DNA of 24,539 bases from JAGOEF01 sp964511665 (lineage in GTDB: Bacteria > Bacteroidota > Bacteroidia > Bacteroidales > ML635J-15), in contig CAZEHA010000053.1 of the NCBI GenBank assembly GCA_964511665.1, forward strand, positions 1 through 24,539. Reading direction: 5' to 3'. Within the stretch, counting starts at the first letter, position 1; each line of letters starts with the position of its first letter. The translations under genes were made by a program, and so were the position numbers. Positions 1 through 7,999 of this stretch are shown piece after piece. Below the pieces are notes generated by a model. That model did no database searches. It saw only the letters and a program-made list of their open reading frames with translations, and was not told the DNA's origin.

Positions 1-1
1 A

Positions 2-3000
2 AATCCAACAATAACCAATGCGCAATTATCGCATGCCGGAAGCTATACGGTTGTTATTAGCAATGTATCTTCAGGCTGTTTGGCAACAGCAAGCACTATT
101 GTATTGGTGAATCAGAATCCTTCGGTTGAATTGGGCGACAACATCACCCTTTGCAGTGGGCAGACAGTGATATTAGATGCTGGCGAAGGATTTTCATATC
201 AATGGTCTACAGGAAGTACTGCACAAACCATCGTGGTAGGTAGCGCCGATACATACTCAGTGATTGTTTACGATTCAAACAATTGTGAAGCTACCGACTT
301 CATTGTTGTTTCGTTGTATCCGGAAACCAGTTTGGTTATGAGTTCAACTCCTGAAACAGCTTCCAACAACAACGATGGTTCAGCTTCAGTTGTGCCTACT
401 GGTACACCGCCGTTCACATATCATTGGTCGAACAACGACGAAACGCCAACAATTACAGGTCTGAGTGGTGGTTTATACTTGGTAACCGTAACCGATGGCA
501 ATGGTTGCGAAGCAATTGGGTCGGTGAATGTTGCAACACTCAACACACCGCCTGTTGCCGATTTTATTGCGTCTTCCACAGTTTTATGTCAGAATTCTGC
601 AATTCAGTTTACCGATTTGTCGTCGAATAGTCCTTACGAGTGGAATTGGGTGTTTGAAGGGGGAAATCCGGCTACTTCAAATGAGCAAAATCCAACGGTC
701 ATTTACCCTAATCCGGGTGTATATGGTGTTACTCTTACTGTGGTGAATACCGATGACAGCGACACCGAAATTAAAAGTAATTATATTGTTGTAAATGCCA
801 ACCCATCGGTATCGGCAGGAAACGATGGACCCTATTGTGTTGGGCAAACAATTCAGTTGAATGCAACGGGAAGTGGTGGCAATGTTTATTCATGGACTGG
901 TCCTCTTGGTTTTAATAGTAACTTGGAGGATCCTGCCCGTTCGGGCGCTATTTTAACCCATGCAGGCAACTATACCGTGCAACTTACCAATACCGCAACG
1001 GGCTGTAGCGCTTTGGCAGTAACCAATGTTGCGGTAAATGCCAACCCCGGCATTTCGGCTGGCAACACAGGGCCTTATTGCGCTGGGGTAAGCATATCAC
1101 TGAATGCCTCAGGTTCTGGAGGTAATAGCTACTCGTGGAGTGGCCCCGGTGGTTTTACCTCCGGCGACGAAGATCCTGTAATAGCTAATGCTCAACCGGT
1201 GAATTCGGGAACCTACACAGTGGTACTCACCAATACCACCACCAATTGCAGTTCTTCGGCATCAACAACAGTAACAGTAAATGCCAATCCCATAGTTTTT
1301 GCCGATAATGGCGGACCCTATTGCGAAGGGCAAACCATCGGATTGACTGCCACGGGCTCAGGGGGCACTGCCTATAGCTGGACAGGTCCCAACGGATACA
1401 CTTCATCGCAACAGAACCCAACATTGTTAAATGCACAACTATTGCATGCCGGAAGCTATACTGTAGTTCTGAACAATACAGCCACCGGTTGTTCGGCAAG
1501 CTCAAGCACAACCGTAAGTGTTAATGCTAACCCAACGGTCTCGGCTTCAAACACAGGACCTTATTGTGTTGGACAAACCATACAACTGCATGCTGATGTC
1601 TCGGGTGCTGATCAATTTGTATGGACAGGGCCCGATAGTTTTAGCTCATCCGATGAAGATGCAACCAGAGAAGATGCAACAATTGAATATTCAGGGAATT
1701 ACAATGTATTGGTCACCAATACTACTAGTGGTTGTTCTGCCTCGGCACAAACTTCAGTAATTGTTTATTCCAATCCTGTTGTTATTGCTGTTAATAATGG
1801 CCCATTGTGTGTAGGAGCCGCTTTACAACTCGATGCAATGGGGTCGGGAGGTAACTCCTGGTCGTGGGTAGGTCCCAATGGATTCTCGGCCAATATCGAA
1901 GATGTAGCATTAAGTAATATTCAAATGGATCAGGCGGGAAGCTATATGGTTACATTGCTTAACACTACAACACTTTGTAGTTCGAGTGCTTCTACATCGG
2001 TAGTTGTAAACGCAAATCCGATGATATCTGCATCAGGCGGTGGTGCATATTGCCCCGAAGCATTGGTGCAGCTATTTGCCGATGGCAGTGGCGGTAATGT
2101 TTACAATTGGTCAGGACCCGATGGTTTCGTAAGCAACAGTCAAAACCCGATAATTGAAAACCTAAGTGGCGAAAATCAGGGTGAATATACAGTACAGCTT
2201 CTGAACACAACTACGGGTTGCAGTAGCGAAGATGCTGTTTCAATAACAATGTATTCTGCTCCTGTTGTGATATTGGGCGACGATATGTATATGTGTACCG
2301 GTAGCTCGGTTATTCTGAGTGCTACCGAGGGTTTCGAAACCTATACCTGGAATGGTGTGGGTGGAAGCTTCCAGTTTGAAGCAACGTCGGCGGGTGATTA
2401 TCAGGTGATAGTAAGCGATGCCAACTCCTGTACAGCAGAAGCAAGCATCCATGTTTATTATTACGATATGCCGGTACTTACAATGAGTTCAACTCCATCT
2501 TCGGGTACGGGTATTGCCGATGGCACTGCTACTGTCGAAATTTTGGGAGGAACCTTACCTTATGAAGTTGTCTGGGAATCGGGTTCTAACGATGTATATC
2601 AAACAGGCTTAGTTGGTGGCGAGTATTGTGTAGTTGTAACCGATGGCAATTCTTGCATTGCCGAAGCCTGTGTTTTTGTAGAAACACTGAATACACCGCC
2701 GCTGGCTCAATTCTCGGTAAGCATTGCGCAAGGGTGTGAGCCTCTGCATGTGAGCTTTACCGACGAATCGAACAATTTCCCAATAAGTTGGCTATGGAAT
2801 TTCGATGGAACCAATACATCCACTGAACAAAACCCGGAATTTACTTTTTCCGAACCAGGTGAATATACAGTTACTCTTACCGTTGAAAACAGCGATGGGA
2901 GCGATGTTGCAAGCATGGTGATACAAGTGTATGCCAACCCGGTTCCCTCGCTTGGCGACGATATTCAAACCTGCGAAGGACAACAAGTTACACTCGATGC

Positions 3001-3844
3001 AGGTTCAGGTTATTCGCTGTATTCATGGAATGATAATTCCGAAGAACAGCAATTAATTGCTACACAAACCGGACAGTATTCGGTTGTGGTTACCGATATG
3101 AATGGCTGTACAGGTTCTGCATCGGTGTATGTATCGTTCTACGAGTTGCCTGAGCTTTATTTGGGCGAAGACCAAACCACATGTGCTAACCAGTCAATTA
3201 CCCTTGATGCAGGCGAAGGATTATCGGTGTATGAATGGAGTACAGGAGAGTCGTCGCGTTTTATTACTGTTAATCAGGCTGGAGAGTATATAGTTACAGT
3301 TACCAGTTTCGATAATTGTCAAAACTCCGATACCATTCAAATTTATGTTCTCGATTTACCTGTTCTAAATGTACCCGATACCTTGTTTGCATGCGTAAAT
3401 GAATTGTTTGAGTATGAACTGGTTGGTGAATACAGCTATGTACTGTGGATGGACGAGATAGAATCGGCCATGTATTCGAATACCTGGACAGAAACCGGTA
3501 ATTTTACGATTTGGGTCGAAGTTGGCGATGATTATTGTTACAATCTCGACACTATGATTGTTAATGTGTCTGTTTGTCAATTCAGCACTATTCATAACAA
3601 TGCAAAATTGAATTTGTATCCAAATCCTGCACGAAACACTTCGCAGTTGACCATTAGTAACTATAGTGGTTCCGTTGAAATCTCGGTGTTCGATATTCAG
3701 GGTAGGAATATGAGTACTGCTCATATTACAATGAATAATACACATCATGAATTTCTCAACTTATTCGAATGGGCTCCCGGTGTGTACTTTGTGAAATTAA
3801 TTTTTGATGATGGTTTGGTTAACTTCCGTCTGGTAGTAGAGTAA
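2..3844 (+). CDS. Giant secreted Ig-like/SprB/PKD repeat protein with T9SS C-terminal sorting domain (5' end outside window)
   Basis: The frame is open from base 2 without a start, so this is the C-terminal part (about 1280 residues) of a larger surface or secreted protein; the TTG at 80 is not a credible start. Module order: the tail of an Ig-like unit (2-109); an LGD-type unit with a SprB-like repeat and a PKD domain (110-793); six Ig-like units (794-2251); a second LGD-SprB-PKD block (2252-2929); two 70-codon LGD units (2930-3349) and a diverged third (3350-3568); then a T9SS type A sorting domain (about 3580-3844) with the YPNP motif and a GVYFVKL-like end. The six Ig-like units are each exactly 81 codons with Cys at unit positions 15 and 71. 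T9SS cargo crosses the outer membrane and is usually attached to the surface or released. Such proteins are often adhesins, but no binding or catalytic domain is visible here, so the role is unknown. Confidence 0.93.
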   Translation, partial: NPTITNAQLSHAGSYTVVISNVSSGCLATASTIVLVNQNPSVELGDNITLCSGQTVILDAGEGFSYQWSTGSTAQTIVVGSADTYSVIVYDSNNCEATDFIVVSLYPETSLVMSSTPETASNNNDGSASVVPTGTPPFTYHWSNNDETPTITGLSGGLYLVTVTDGNGCEAIGSVNVATLNTPPVADFIASSTVLCQNSAIQFTDLSSNSPYEWNWVFEGGNPATSNEQNPTVIYPNPGVYGVTLTVVNTDDSDTEIKSNYIVVNANPSVSAGNDGPYCVGQTIQLNATGSGGNVYSWTGPLGFNSNLEDPARSGAILTHAGNYTVQLTNTATGCSALAVTNVAVNANPGISAGNTGPYCAGVSISLNASGSGGNSYSWSGPGGFTSGDEDPVIANAQPVNSGTYTVVLTNTTTNCSSSASTTVTVNANPIVFADNGGPYCEGQTIGLTATGSGGTAYSWTGPNGYTSSQQNPTLLNAQLLHAGSYTVVLNNTATGCSASSSTTVSVNANPTVSASNTGPYCVGQTIQLHADVSGADQFVWTGPDSFSSSDEDATREDATIEYSGNYNVLVTNTTSGCSASAQTSVIVYSNPVVIAVNNGPLCVGAALQLDAMGSGGNSWSWVGPNGFSANIEDVALSNIQMDQAGSYMVTLLNTTTLCSSSASTSVVVNANPMISASGGGAYCPEALVQLFADGSGGNVYNWSGPDGFVSNSQNPIIENLSGENQGEYTVQLLNTTTGCSSEDAVSITMYSAPVVILGDDMYMCTGSSVILSATEGFETYTWNGVGGSFQFEATSAGDYQVIVSDANSCTAEASIHVYYYDMPVLTMSSTPSSGTGIADGTATVEILGGTLPYEVVWESGSNDVYQTGLVGGEYCVVVTDGNSCIAEACVFVETLNTPPLAQFSVSIAQGCEPLHVSFTDESNNFPISWLWNFDGTNTSTEQNPEFTFSEPGEYTVTLTVENSDGSDVASMVIQVYANPVPSLGDDIQTCEGQQVTLDAGSGYSLYSWNDNSEEQQLIATQTGQYSVVVTDMNGCTGSASVYVSFYELPELYLGEDQTTCANQSITLDAGEGLSVYEWSTGESSRFITVNQAGEYIVTVTSFDNCQNSDTIQIYVLDLPVLNVPDTLFACVNELFEYELVGEYSYVLWMDEIESAMYSNTWTETGNFTIWVEVGDDYCYNLDTMIVNVSVCQFSTIHNNAKLNLYPNPARNTSQLTISNYSGSVEISVFDIQGRNMSTAHITMNNTHHEFLNLFEWAPGVYFVKLIFDDGLVNFRLVVE
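110..793 (+). repeat. Composite block copy 1 (LGD unit, SprB-like repeat, PKD domain)
   Basis: This block has 228 codons. It starts after a NQNP motif with an LGD..C unit, followed by a SprB-like segment (TDGNGC ending) and a PKD domain with the TLNTPPVADF junction. The same order recurs at 2252-2929 with 226 codons and the near-identical junction TLNTPPLAQF. Together with the Ig-like units before each copy, this suggests duplication of a segment of about 2.1 kb. Confidence 0.8.
794..2251 (+). repeat. Six in-frame tandem repeats of exactly 243 bp (81 codons)
   Basis: Units begin at the Asn-Ala-Asn-Pro (or Tyr-Ser-Asn-Pro) motif at 794, 1037, 1280, 1523, 1766 and 2009, and the next module begins at 2252, so every interval is 243 bp. 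Each unit has a GPYC-like Cys at position 15, a SGG motif near 27-29, a conserved Trp at 34 and a TGCS-like Cys at 71. The units are diverged at both DNA and protein level, yet no insertion or deletion has been kept. A further copy ends at base 109. The spacing fits an Ig-like beta-sandwich with one disulfide per domain; the fold is inferred. Confidence 0.92.
2252..2929 (+). repeat. Composite block copy 2 (LGD unit, SprB-like repeat, PKD domain)
   Basis: This block has 226 codons and the same module order as 110-793. Both copies begin the SprB-like part with a MSSTP motif, end it with a TDGN-(G/S)-C motif, and enter the PKD domain through a TLNTPP linker. The offset between the two copies is 2142 bp (714 codons). 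Confidence 0.8.
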
Positions 3845-3869
3845 TATTGAACTTTATATAGTTATGAAG

Positions 3870-3900
3870 TGGTGAATGCCTTTTGGTGTTCACCATTTTG
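3870..3900 (+). terminator. Rho-independent terminator of the repeat-protein gene
   Basis: A hairpin with an 11-bp stem (left arm 3870-3880, right arm 3885-3895, two G-T wobbles) closes a TTTT tetraloop 25 bases after the stop codon and is followed by a T-rich stretch (ATTTTGTTTT). The opposite strand lacks a T run, so it probably acts on + strand transcripts only. Confidence 0.75.
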
Positions 3901-3988
3901 TTTTATCAACTTATAAACAAGAGAATTGTATTATAATTCAAGCATACTTGCTAATGCTCGCTTTGGCTTTGTTAACATTCGTTATAGC

Positions 3989-4000
3989 CATATTAATATG
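3989..4000. other. 12-bp perfect palindrome in an intergenic gap
   Basis: CATATTAATATG is fully self-complementary and lies in the 140-base gap between the terminator of the repeat-protein gene and the end of the lipoprotein gene. It is a possible binding site, or chance in AT-rich DNA. Confidence 0.3.
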
Positions 4001-4035
4001 TATTGAAATACGAAGACATTTTTAAAGAAAGCTAC

Positions 4036-4629
4036 CTATACCTGAGGACGATTTGCTAGTGTTACATGCGATGTAACATACTCTATAATGTCATCAAATC
4101 GGCCTTTTTCTGAATAGGGATACTCAAAATAAACGGTAACAATAGTGTTGTTGGTTGATAATACCGATTTCGCATAAAAAATTGTATTATTCTTTTTACC
4201 ACTAACCACGAACCAGGTATTTCCAAGTGTTTTATAGGTAATTATAGCATTTTCTTCGTAGTAATATCCTGGCTCTGTGGCTGCCTGATAATTGGAAGAA
4301 AAATCATCATACAAATTTGTGAACCCGTAAGCAAGCATTCTCGTTTTATTGTCTTTCGACACGAATGCCTGGCCATCTCCATTATCAGACTCCCCCTGAG
4401 GTATTAAAAAATCGGGATAATGAATTTCGAACGAAAACCTTGAGTTGCCATAGGTTTTATACACGATGTTGTTGCTCTCAATATTTTCAGTTTCCTGATT
4501 TGGTGAATTGTTCAATTCATTTTCGTTTATTAAACTTGAGGTATTTTCGCTGTTTTTTTGGTTATTTCCGCTGCACGAAAACAACAGAACAGCAACCAAA
4601 CTGATAAGAGTAAATCTTGTTTTTTTCAT
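4036..4629 (-). CDS. Small lipoprotein of unknown function
   Basis: A 197-residue protein. Residues 1-19 form a lipoprotein signal peptide with the lipobox LLFSC, so Cys19 is the expected acylated residue. A Ser/Asn/Glu-rich linker (about 20-55) follows, and then a compact domain of about 140 residues starting near FEIHYPDF. It has no cysteines or motifs that identify a function. The start codon lies 6 bases beyond the rsmA stop, so it is probably transcribed with rsmA; the functional link is unclear. I do not recognise the family. Confidence 0.8.
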   Translation of the reverse strand: MKKTRFTLISLVAVLLFSCSGNNQKNSENTSSLINENELNNSPNQETENIESNNIVYKTYGNSRFSFEIHYPDFLIPQGESDNGDGQAFVSKDNKTRMLAYGFTNLYDDFSSNYQAATEPGYYYEENAIITYKTLGNTWFVVSGKKNNTIFYAKSVLSTNNTIVTVYFEYPYSEKGRFDDIIEYVTSHVTLANRPQV

Positions 4630-4635
4630 GGTATT

Positions 4636-5418
4636 TTAATGTAATGGTTTTGAATAAAGATGATTGGTTAATTCAACAAAATCAGAAACGCTTAGTCGTT
4701 CGGCTCTTTTATCGAGAATGCATGCATCAATGTTATCGGTATTCATACCCAATGCTTTTAGCGAATTGCGAAGTGTTTTTCGACGCTGGTTGAAAGCGGC
4801 TCTTACAACTTTTACGAAAAGATCCGGTTCGCAGCCCAATTCCCTGGTTTCATTTCTTGTAAGCCTGATTACAGCCGATTTAACCTTTGGGGGAGGATTG
4901 AAAACATTTTCGTTCACAGTAAATAGATATTCTATCCGGTACCATGCCTGTAGCAAAACACTTAAAATGCCGTAGGTTTTATTTCCTGGAGGTGAAGCTA
5001 TTCTTTGAGCAACTTCTTTTTGAATCATGCAAACCACTTCGGGTATATTGTCGCGGTAAGTAAGGATTTTGAAAAAAATCTGACTCGAAATATTATACGG
5101 AAAGTTACCAATAACGCAGGCAGGCAATTCAACTATATTATCCAAATCTGCAGCTAAAAAGTCGAGATTCAATATCGATACATTGCGTTCGTAATATTGT
5201 TTTTGCAAAAACGAAAAAGCCTCTTTATCTATTTCAATCAAGTACAATTGCTCGAATTGTTCAATTAATAAATCACTGAGAACACCGGTGCCGGGCCCTA
5301 TCTCTATTACCGGTAATTGCTGACTGTTGCATAAACTTTCGGTAATTTTGCGGGCAATATTCTTGTCGGTAAGAAAGTGCTGACCCAGCGATTTTTTTGG
5401 TTTAATATATTGGCTCAT
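4636..5418 (-). CDS. rsmA: 16S rRNA (adenine(1518)-N6/adenine(1519)-N6)-dimethyltransferase RsmA
   Basis: This 260-residue protein has the usual family length. The N-terminus carries the conserved KKSLGQHFL segment (residues 8-16). The S-adenosylmethionine-binding motif I is EIGPGTG (39-45), and the N6-adenine methyltransferase motif IV is NFPY (105-108). The C-terminal part has the FNQRRKTLRNSL segment typical of RsmA/KsgA. The enzyme dimethylates two adjacent adenines in the 3' terminal hairpin of 16S rRNA late in small-subunit assembly. It is the first gene of a two-gene unit with the downstream lipoprotein. A -7 box lies only 4 bases from the ATG, so the mRNA may be leaderless. No alternative Met precedes the conserved N-terminus. 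Confidence 0.97.
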   Translation of the reverse strand: MSQYIKPKKSLGQHFLTDKNIARKITESLCNSQQLPVIEIGPGTGVLSDLLIEQFEQLYLIEIDKEAFSFLQKQYYERNVSILNLDFLAADLDNIVELPACVIGNFPYNISSQIFFKILTYRDNIPEVVCMIQKEVAQRIASPPGNKTYGILSVLLQAWYRIEYLFTVNENVFNPPPKVKSAVIRLTRNETRELGCEPDLFVKVVRAAFNQRRKTLRNSLKALGMNTDNIDACILDKRAERLSVSDFVELTNHLYSKPLH

Positions 5419-5422
5419 GCTA

Positions 5423-5430
5423 CAAAATTA
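5423..5430 (-). promoter_or_regulatory. Bacteroidota -7 promoter box for rsmA
   Basis: On the minus strand this reads TAATTTTG, a full match to TAnnTTTG, followed by four bases and then the rsmA ATG. No convincing -33 TTG lies at 17-23 bases; the nearest is at 25. The predicted start of transcription falls at or next to the start codon. Confidence 0.5.
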
Positions 5431-5485
5431 ACAATAGTTTTATCGTTTTAGCATACAATGTGTAAACACAATCTTTCAAATACAT

Positions 5486-5493
5486 TATCTTTG
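5486..5493 (+). promoter_or_regulatory. Bacteroidota -7 promoter box for the 5516-7944 gene run
   Basis: TATCTTTG matches TAnnTTTG fully and ends 22 bases before the ATG at 5516, which gives a short leader. A clear -33 TTTG is not visible. With the rsmA box it forms a compact divergent promoter region. Confidence 0.55.
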
Positions 5494-5515
5494 CGGCTCA
5501 TGGATAATTGCAGCA

Positions 5516-6526
5516 ATGAATAAAACACTTAAAAACCTGATACAATTCTTTGTTTTTCTCGGCTTCGGTTTGATATTGTTTTGGCTCGTGTATAGAAATA
5601 CCGACTGGAATACAATAGTAGATGGATTAAGCCAGGTTAATTACTGGTGGTTTCTTCTTATTGCCGCACTGGGTTTTCTAAGTCATGTGAGTCGTGCTAT
5701 ACGATGGAACATGCTCATAGAGCCACTGGGTTACAAAACCCGGTTTTGGAATACTTTTTTTGCAGTGATGACAGGGTACTTTGCTAATTTAGCAGTGCCA
5801 CGCCTTGGCGAGGTCGCTCGATGTGGAGTGGTTGCCAAATACGATAAAATTCCTATATCAAAAGTGTTGGGAACCATGATTAGCGAGAGAATTATTGATA
5901 TTATAACCATGCTTCTTTTTCTTTTACTTGCAGTAGTAGCCGAAAGAGGTTTATATAGCGATTTTATTACCGCAAACCCCGGAATTGCCGATAATGTAAA
6001 TGCATTGCTCAGTCCGGTAAGCTTATCGATTTTGGCAATAAGTGTCTTGAGTGGTATTCTACTTTTTTATTTGATAATCAAGGGCCGCCTCGATAGATAC
6101 TGGATATTTTCCCGAATCAGGAATTTCTGTAAAAATCTATACAGTGGTTTGGTTAGTGTAAAAAATGTTAGAAAAAAATTCTGGTTTGTTTTTCATAGTA
6201 TTATTATATGGGTGCTCTATTATCTAATGGTAGTTGTAGCCATGCCGGCGTTCTCGTTTACCGATAATCTGGGAATGTCGGCAGCCTTGCTGGTTTTTAT
6301 CGCAGGTACTTTTGGTATGATTGCTCCGGCACCCAATGGTATGGGGGCTTACCATTTCATGGTAATCCAAGCTTTGCTACTGCTGGGCGTGTTGCGCGAC
6401 GATGCTGCCTTGTTCGCTTTTCTAATTCATAGTTTGCAAACCCTGATGCTGATTGCTGCCGGCCTGATATCGCTGATTGCTTTACCTATGATTAACCGCA
6501 TTCCCGATAAAGCGAATCCACTGTAA
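5516..6526 (+). CDS. LPG-synthase transmembrane-domain (UPF0104, flippase-like) membrane protein
   Basis: A 336-residue polytopic inner-membrane protein with roughly seven to eight hydrophobic segments. It carries family hallmarks: a charged RAIRW stretch after the second helix (about 60-64), PRLGE (95-99) with a following ISER segment (122-125), and a glycine/proline-rich APAPNGMGAYH segment in the C-terminal half. It belongs to the family related to the transmembrane part of lysylphosphatidylglycerol synthase (MprF) and to YbhN; members are thought to move or handle lipids or lipid-linked sugars, and the substrate here is unknown. The soluble aminoacyl-transferase domain of MprF is absent. 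The next gene is a diverged paralogue 7 bases downstream, suggesting co-expression and perhaps a common complex (inferred). Confidence 0.85.
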   Translation: MNKTLKNLIQFFVFLGFGLILFWLVYRNTDWNTIVDGLSQVNYWWFLLIAALGFLSHVSRAIRWNMLIEPLGYKTRFWNTFFAVMTGYFANLAVPRLGEVARCGVVAKYDKIPISKVLGTMISERIIDIITMLLFLLLAVVAERGLYSDFITANPGIADNVNALLSPVSLSILAISVLSGILLFYLIIKGRLDRYWIFSRIRNFCKNLYSGLVSVKNVRKKFWFVFHSIIIWVLYYLMVVVAMPAFSFTDNLGMSAALLVFIAGTFGMIAPAPNGMGAYHFMVIQALLLLGVLRDDAALFAFLIHSLQTLMLIAAGLISLIALPMINRIPDKANPL

Positions 6527-6533
6527 TTAGTTT

Positions 6534-7520
6534 ATGAATACCAATGCGCGTATAGGAGTTGTTGTAAAAGTTATAATTTTTCTGATAGCCTGGTTATTTC
6601 TGATTTATACCCTTATTCATGCACCCGATTTGAAGGTAGTTGCTGAGGTGTTTTGCAATGTGTCGTTACAAAAAATATTAATCTTGCTGTTGGTGTTGTT
6701 TCTCACAGTATTGAACTGGTCGGTCGAGGGTATTAAATGGAAGTTCCTGTTGAAGCCTATCCTGCTGATTCCGTTTGTCGGTTCGTTGAAATCGGTGCTG
6801 TATGGAATTAGTGTGGGATTGGCTACACCAAACCGATTGGGCGAATTTGCCGGTCGTGTAGTTTTTCTTCCTCGCAATGTTCAATCAGATGCCACACTGC
6901 TTAGTTTGGCAGGTAGTTTTAGTCAGCTGTTTGTTACCTTGGCGTTTGGAATAATAGGCTTCATCAGTTTGTTGAGGCTTGTTCCTGAAGCCGATTCCTT
7001 GTTTTTTTTAAGCGATGCTTCTATTATTGCGTTTTCGGTCCTGTTTATGCTGATAATGCTGGTTTTGTATCGTAACACCCACCGGCTTGGTAAGATGTTA
7101 GCAAAGATTCCGCTTATTAAAAAATACTTTTCGAGCAACCAGTCTTTTATAGTACTGTCAGGGAAACGAAGCATAATTGTATTATTGCTGAGTGGTTTGC
7201 GCTATGGCATTTTTTTACATCAGTTTTATTTGTGTGTTTGGTTATTCGATATTAATATTCCTTATGTAGATGTGATAATTGTGGTGTCGTGTCTGTATTT
7301 GCTGATGGCAATTATACCTGTGATATCGGCAGGGGAGCCCGGTTTACGCGCTTCGCTGAGTATCGTTTTGTTCGCGTTATTTACCAATCAACCGGCTGCA
7401 GCCTGCGCAGCTTCGCTGATGCTCTGGATAATAAACATTGCAGTTCCTGCTGCAATAGGTTCATTTTTTCTTATAAAAACTAAGCATAATGATAAACATC
7501 CGACACGCCAACCCACATGA
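6534..7520 (+). CDS. Second LPG-synthase-TM-like (flippase-like) membrane protein
   Basis: A 328-residue polytopic membrane protein, a distant paralogue of its upstream neighbour. It keeps the NRLGEF motif (100-105) at the place of PRLGE in that gene, after a G-x-S-x-GLATP segment. Helices run from about residue 8 to the C-terminus, which is followed by a short basic tail. There is no soluble catalytic domain. The start is 7 bases after the preceding stop, and the 3' end overlaps the following acetyltransferase gene by 32 bases, so the three are probably one transcript. A role in lipid or lipid-linked precursor transport is inferred from the family; nothing in the sequence identifies the substrate. 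Confidence 0.8.
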   Translation: MNTNARIGVVVKVIIFLIAWLFLIYTLIHAPDLKVVAEVFCNVSLQKILILLLVLFLTVLNWSVEGIKWKFLLKPILLIPFVGSLKSVLYGISVGLATPNRLGEFAGRVVFLPRNVQSDATLLSLAGSFSQLFVTLAFGIIGFISLLRLVPEADSLFFLSDASIIAFSVLFMLIMLVLYRNTHRLGKMLAKIPLIKKYFSSNQSFIVLSGKRSIIVLLLSGLRYGIFLHQFYLCVWLFDINIPYVDVIIVVSCLYLLMAIIPVISAGEPGLRASLSIVLFALFTNQPAAACAASLMLWIINIAVPAAIGSFFLIKTKHNDKHPTRQPT

Positions 7521-7944
7521 TATTGAGACACTTGTCGGTTTTCAGATGAAAATGGCACTCGAAACCGAAGGTTTGCTGCTGAATGTTGAGACGCTAACAA
7601 AGGGTATTCAGAAAGTATTGATGAAAGAGGTGTCGGCTTTTTATTTACTTGTCGAAATTCAGAGTAGGGCAGTAGCATGCTGCATGATAAGCTTTGAATG
7701 GAGCGACTGGAGGTGTGCCGAAGTGTTGTGGCTGCAAAGTGTTTATGTTGTCGAAAATTCTCGCGGAAAGGGTGTGTTTCGGGCTATGTATGCTTATATT
7801 AAGCATCTGGTGAACACCACTCCTGAATATGCCGGCATTCGATTATATGTTGATAGAAGCAACAAGCGGGCAGCCGAAGTATATACTTCATCGGGCATGG
7901 ATAACCAACATTACGAAATGTTCGAATGGATGAAAAAAGCCTGA
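7489..7944 (+). CDS. GNAT family N-acetyltransferase
   Basis: A 151-residue single-domain protein. Motif A for acetyl-CoA binding is in VYVVENSRGKGVFRAM (85-100), with the R-G-x-G turn at 92-95. Motif B follows as a strand and helix (118-136) with the N-K-R-A-A-E-V-Y segment, ending with the usual SSGM loop. GNAT enzymes transfer an acetyl group from acetyl-CoA to an amine; the acceptor cannot be predicted. The ATG lies within the last codons of the upstream gene, a 32-base overlap in another frame, which suggests translational coupling. Its link with the membrane proteins could mean acetylation of an envelope precursor, but this is speculative. Confidence 0.88.
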   Translation: MINIRHANPHDIETLVGFQMKMALETEGLLLNVETLTKGIQKVLMKEVSAFYLLVEIQSRAVACCMISFEWSDWRCAEVLWLQSVYVVENSRGKGVFRAMYAYIKHLVNTTPEYAGIRLYVDRSNKRAAEVYTSSGMDNQHYEMFEWMKKA

Positions 7945-7999
7945 AGCAGAATTAAGGTTCCCCAACAGAAACCCTTATAAGTAATCAGGTAATCAGTTA

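Noticed and set aside
80..82. TTG as the start of the repeat-protein gene
   Set aside because: The frame is open from base 2 and the upstream residues match the end of an Ig-like repeat, so the real start lies outside the window.
794..2251. Regular repeats resembling a CRISPR or satellite array
   Set aside because: The repeats are 243 bp, diverged, in frame and continuous with an open coding frame that ends in a T9SS sorting domain; they are protein domains.
3365..3748. 127-codon minus-strand open frame inside the repeat-protein gene
   Set aside because: It lies opposite a clear coding sequence, has no recognisable domain or promoter, and includes the antisense of the T9SS domain.
7945..7999. 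Possible terminator between the convergent GNAT and SRPBCC genes
   Set aside because: Only an imperfect inverted repeat (AAGG..CCTT) and a short direct repeat (TAATCAG) are present, with no T run; I could not support a terminator.
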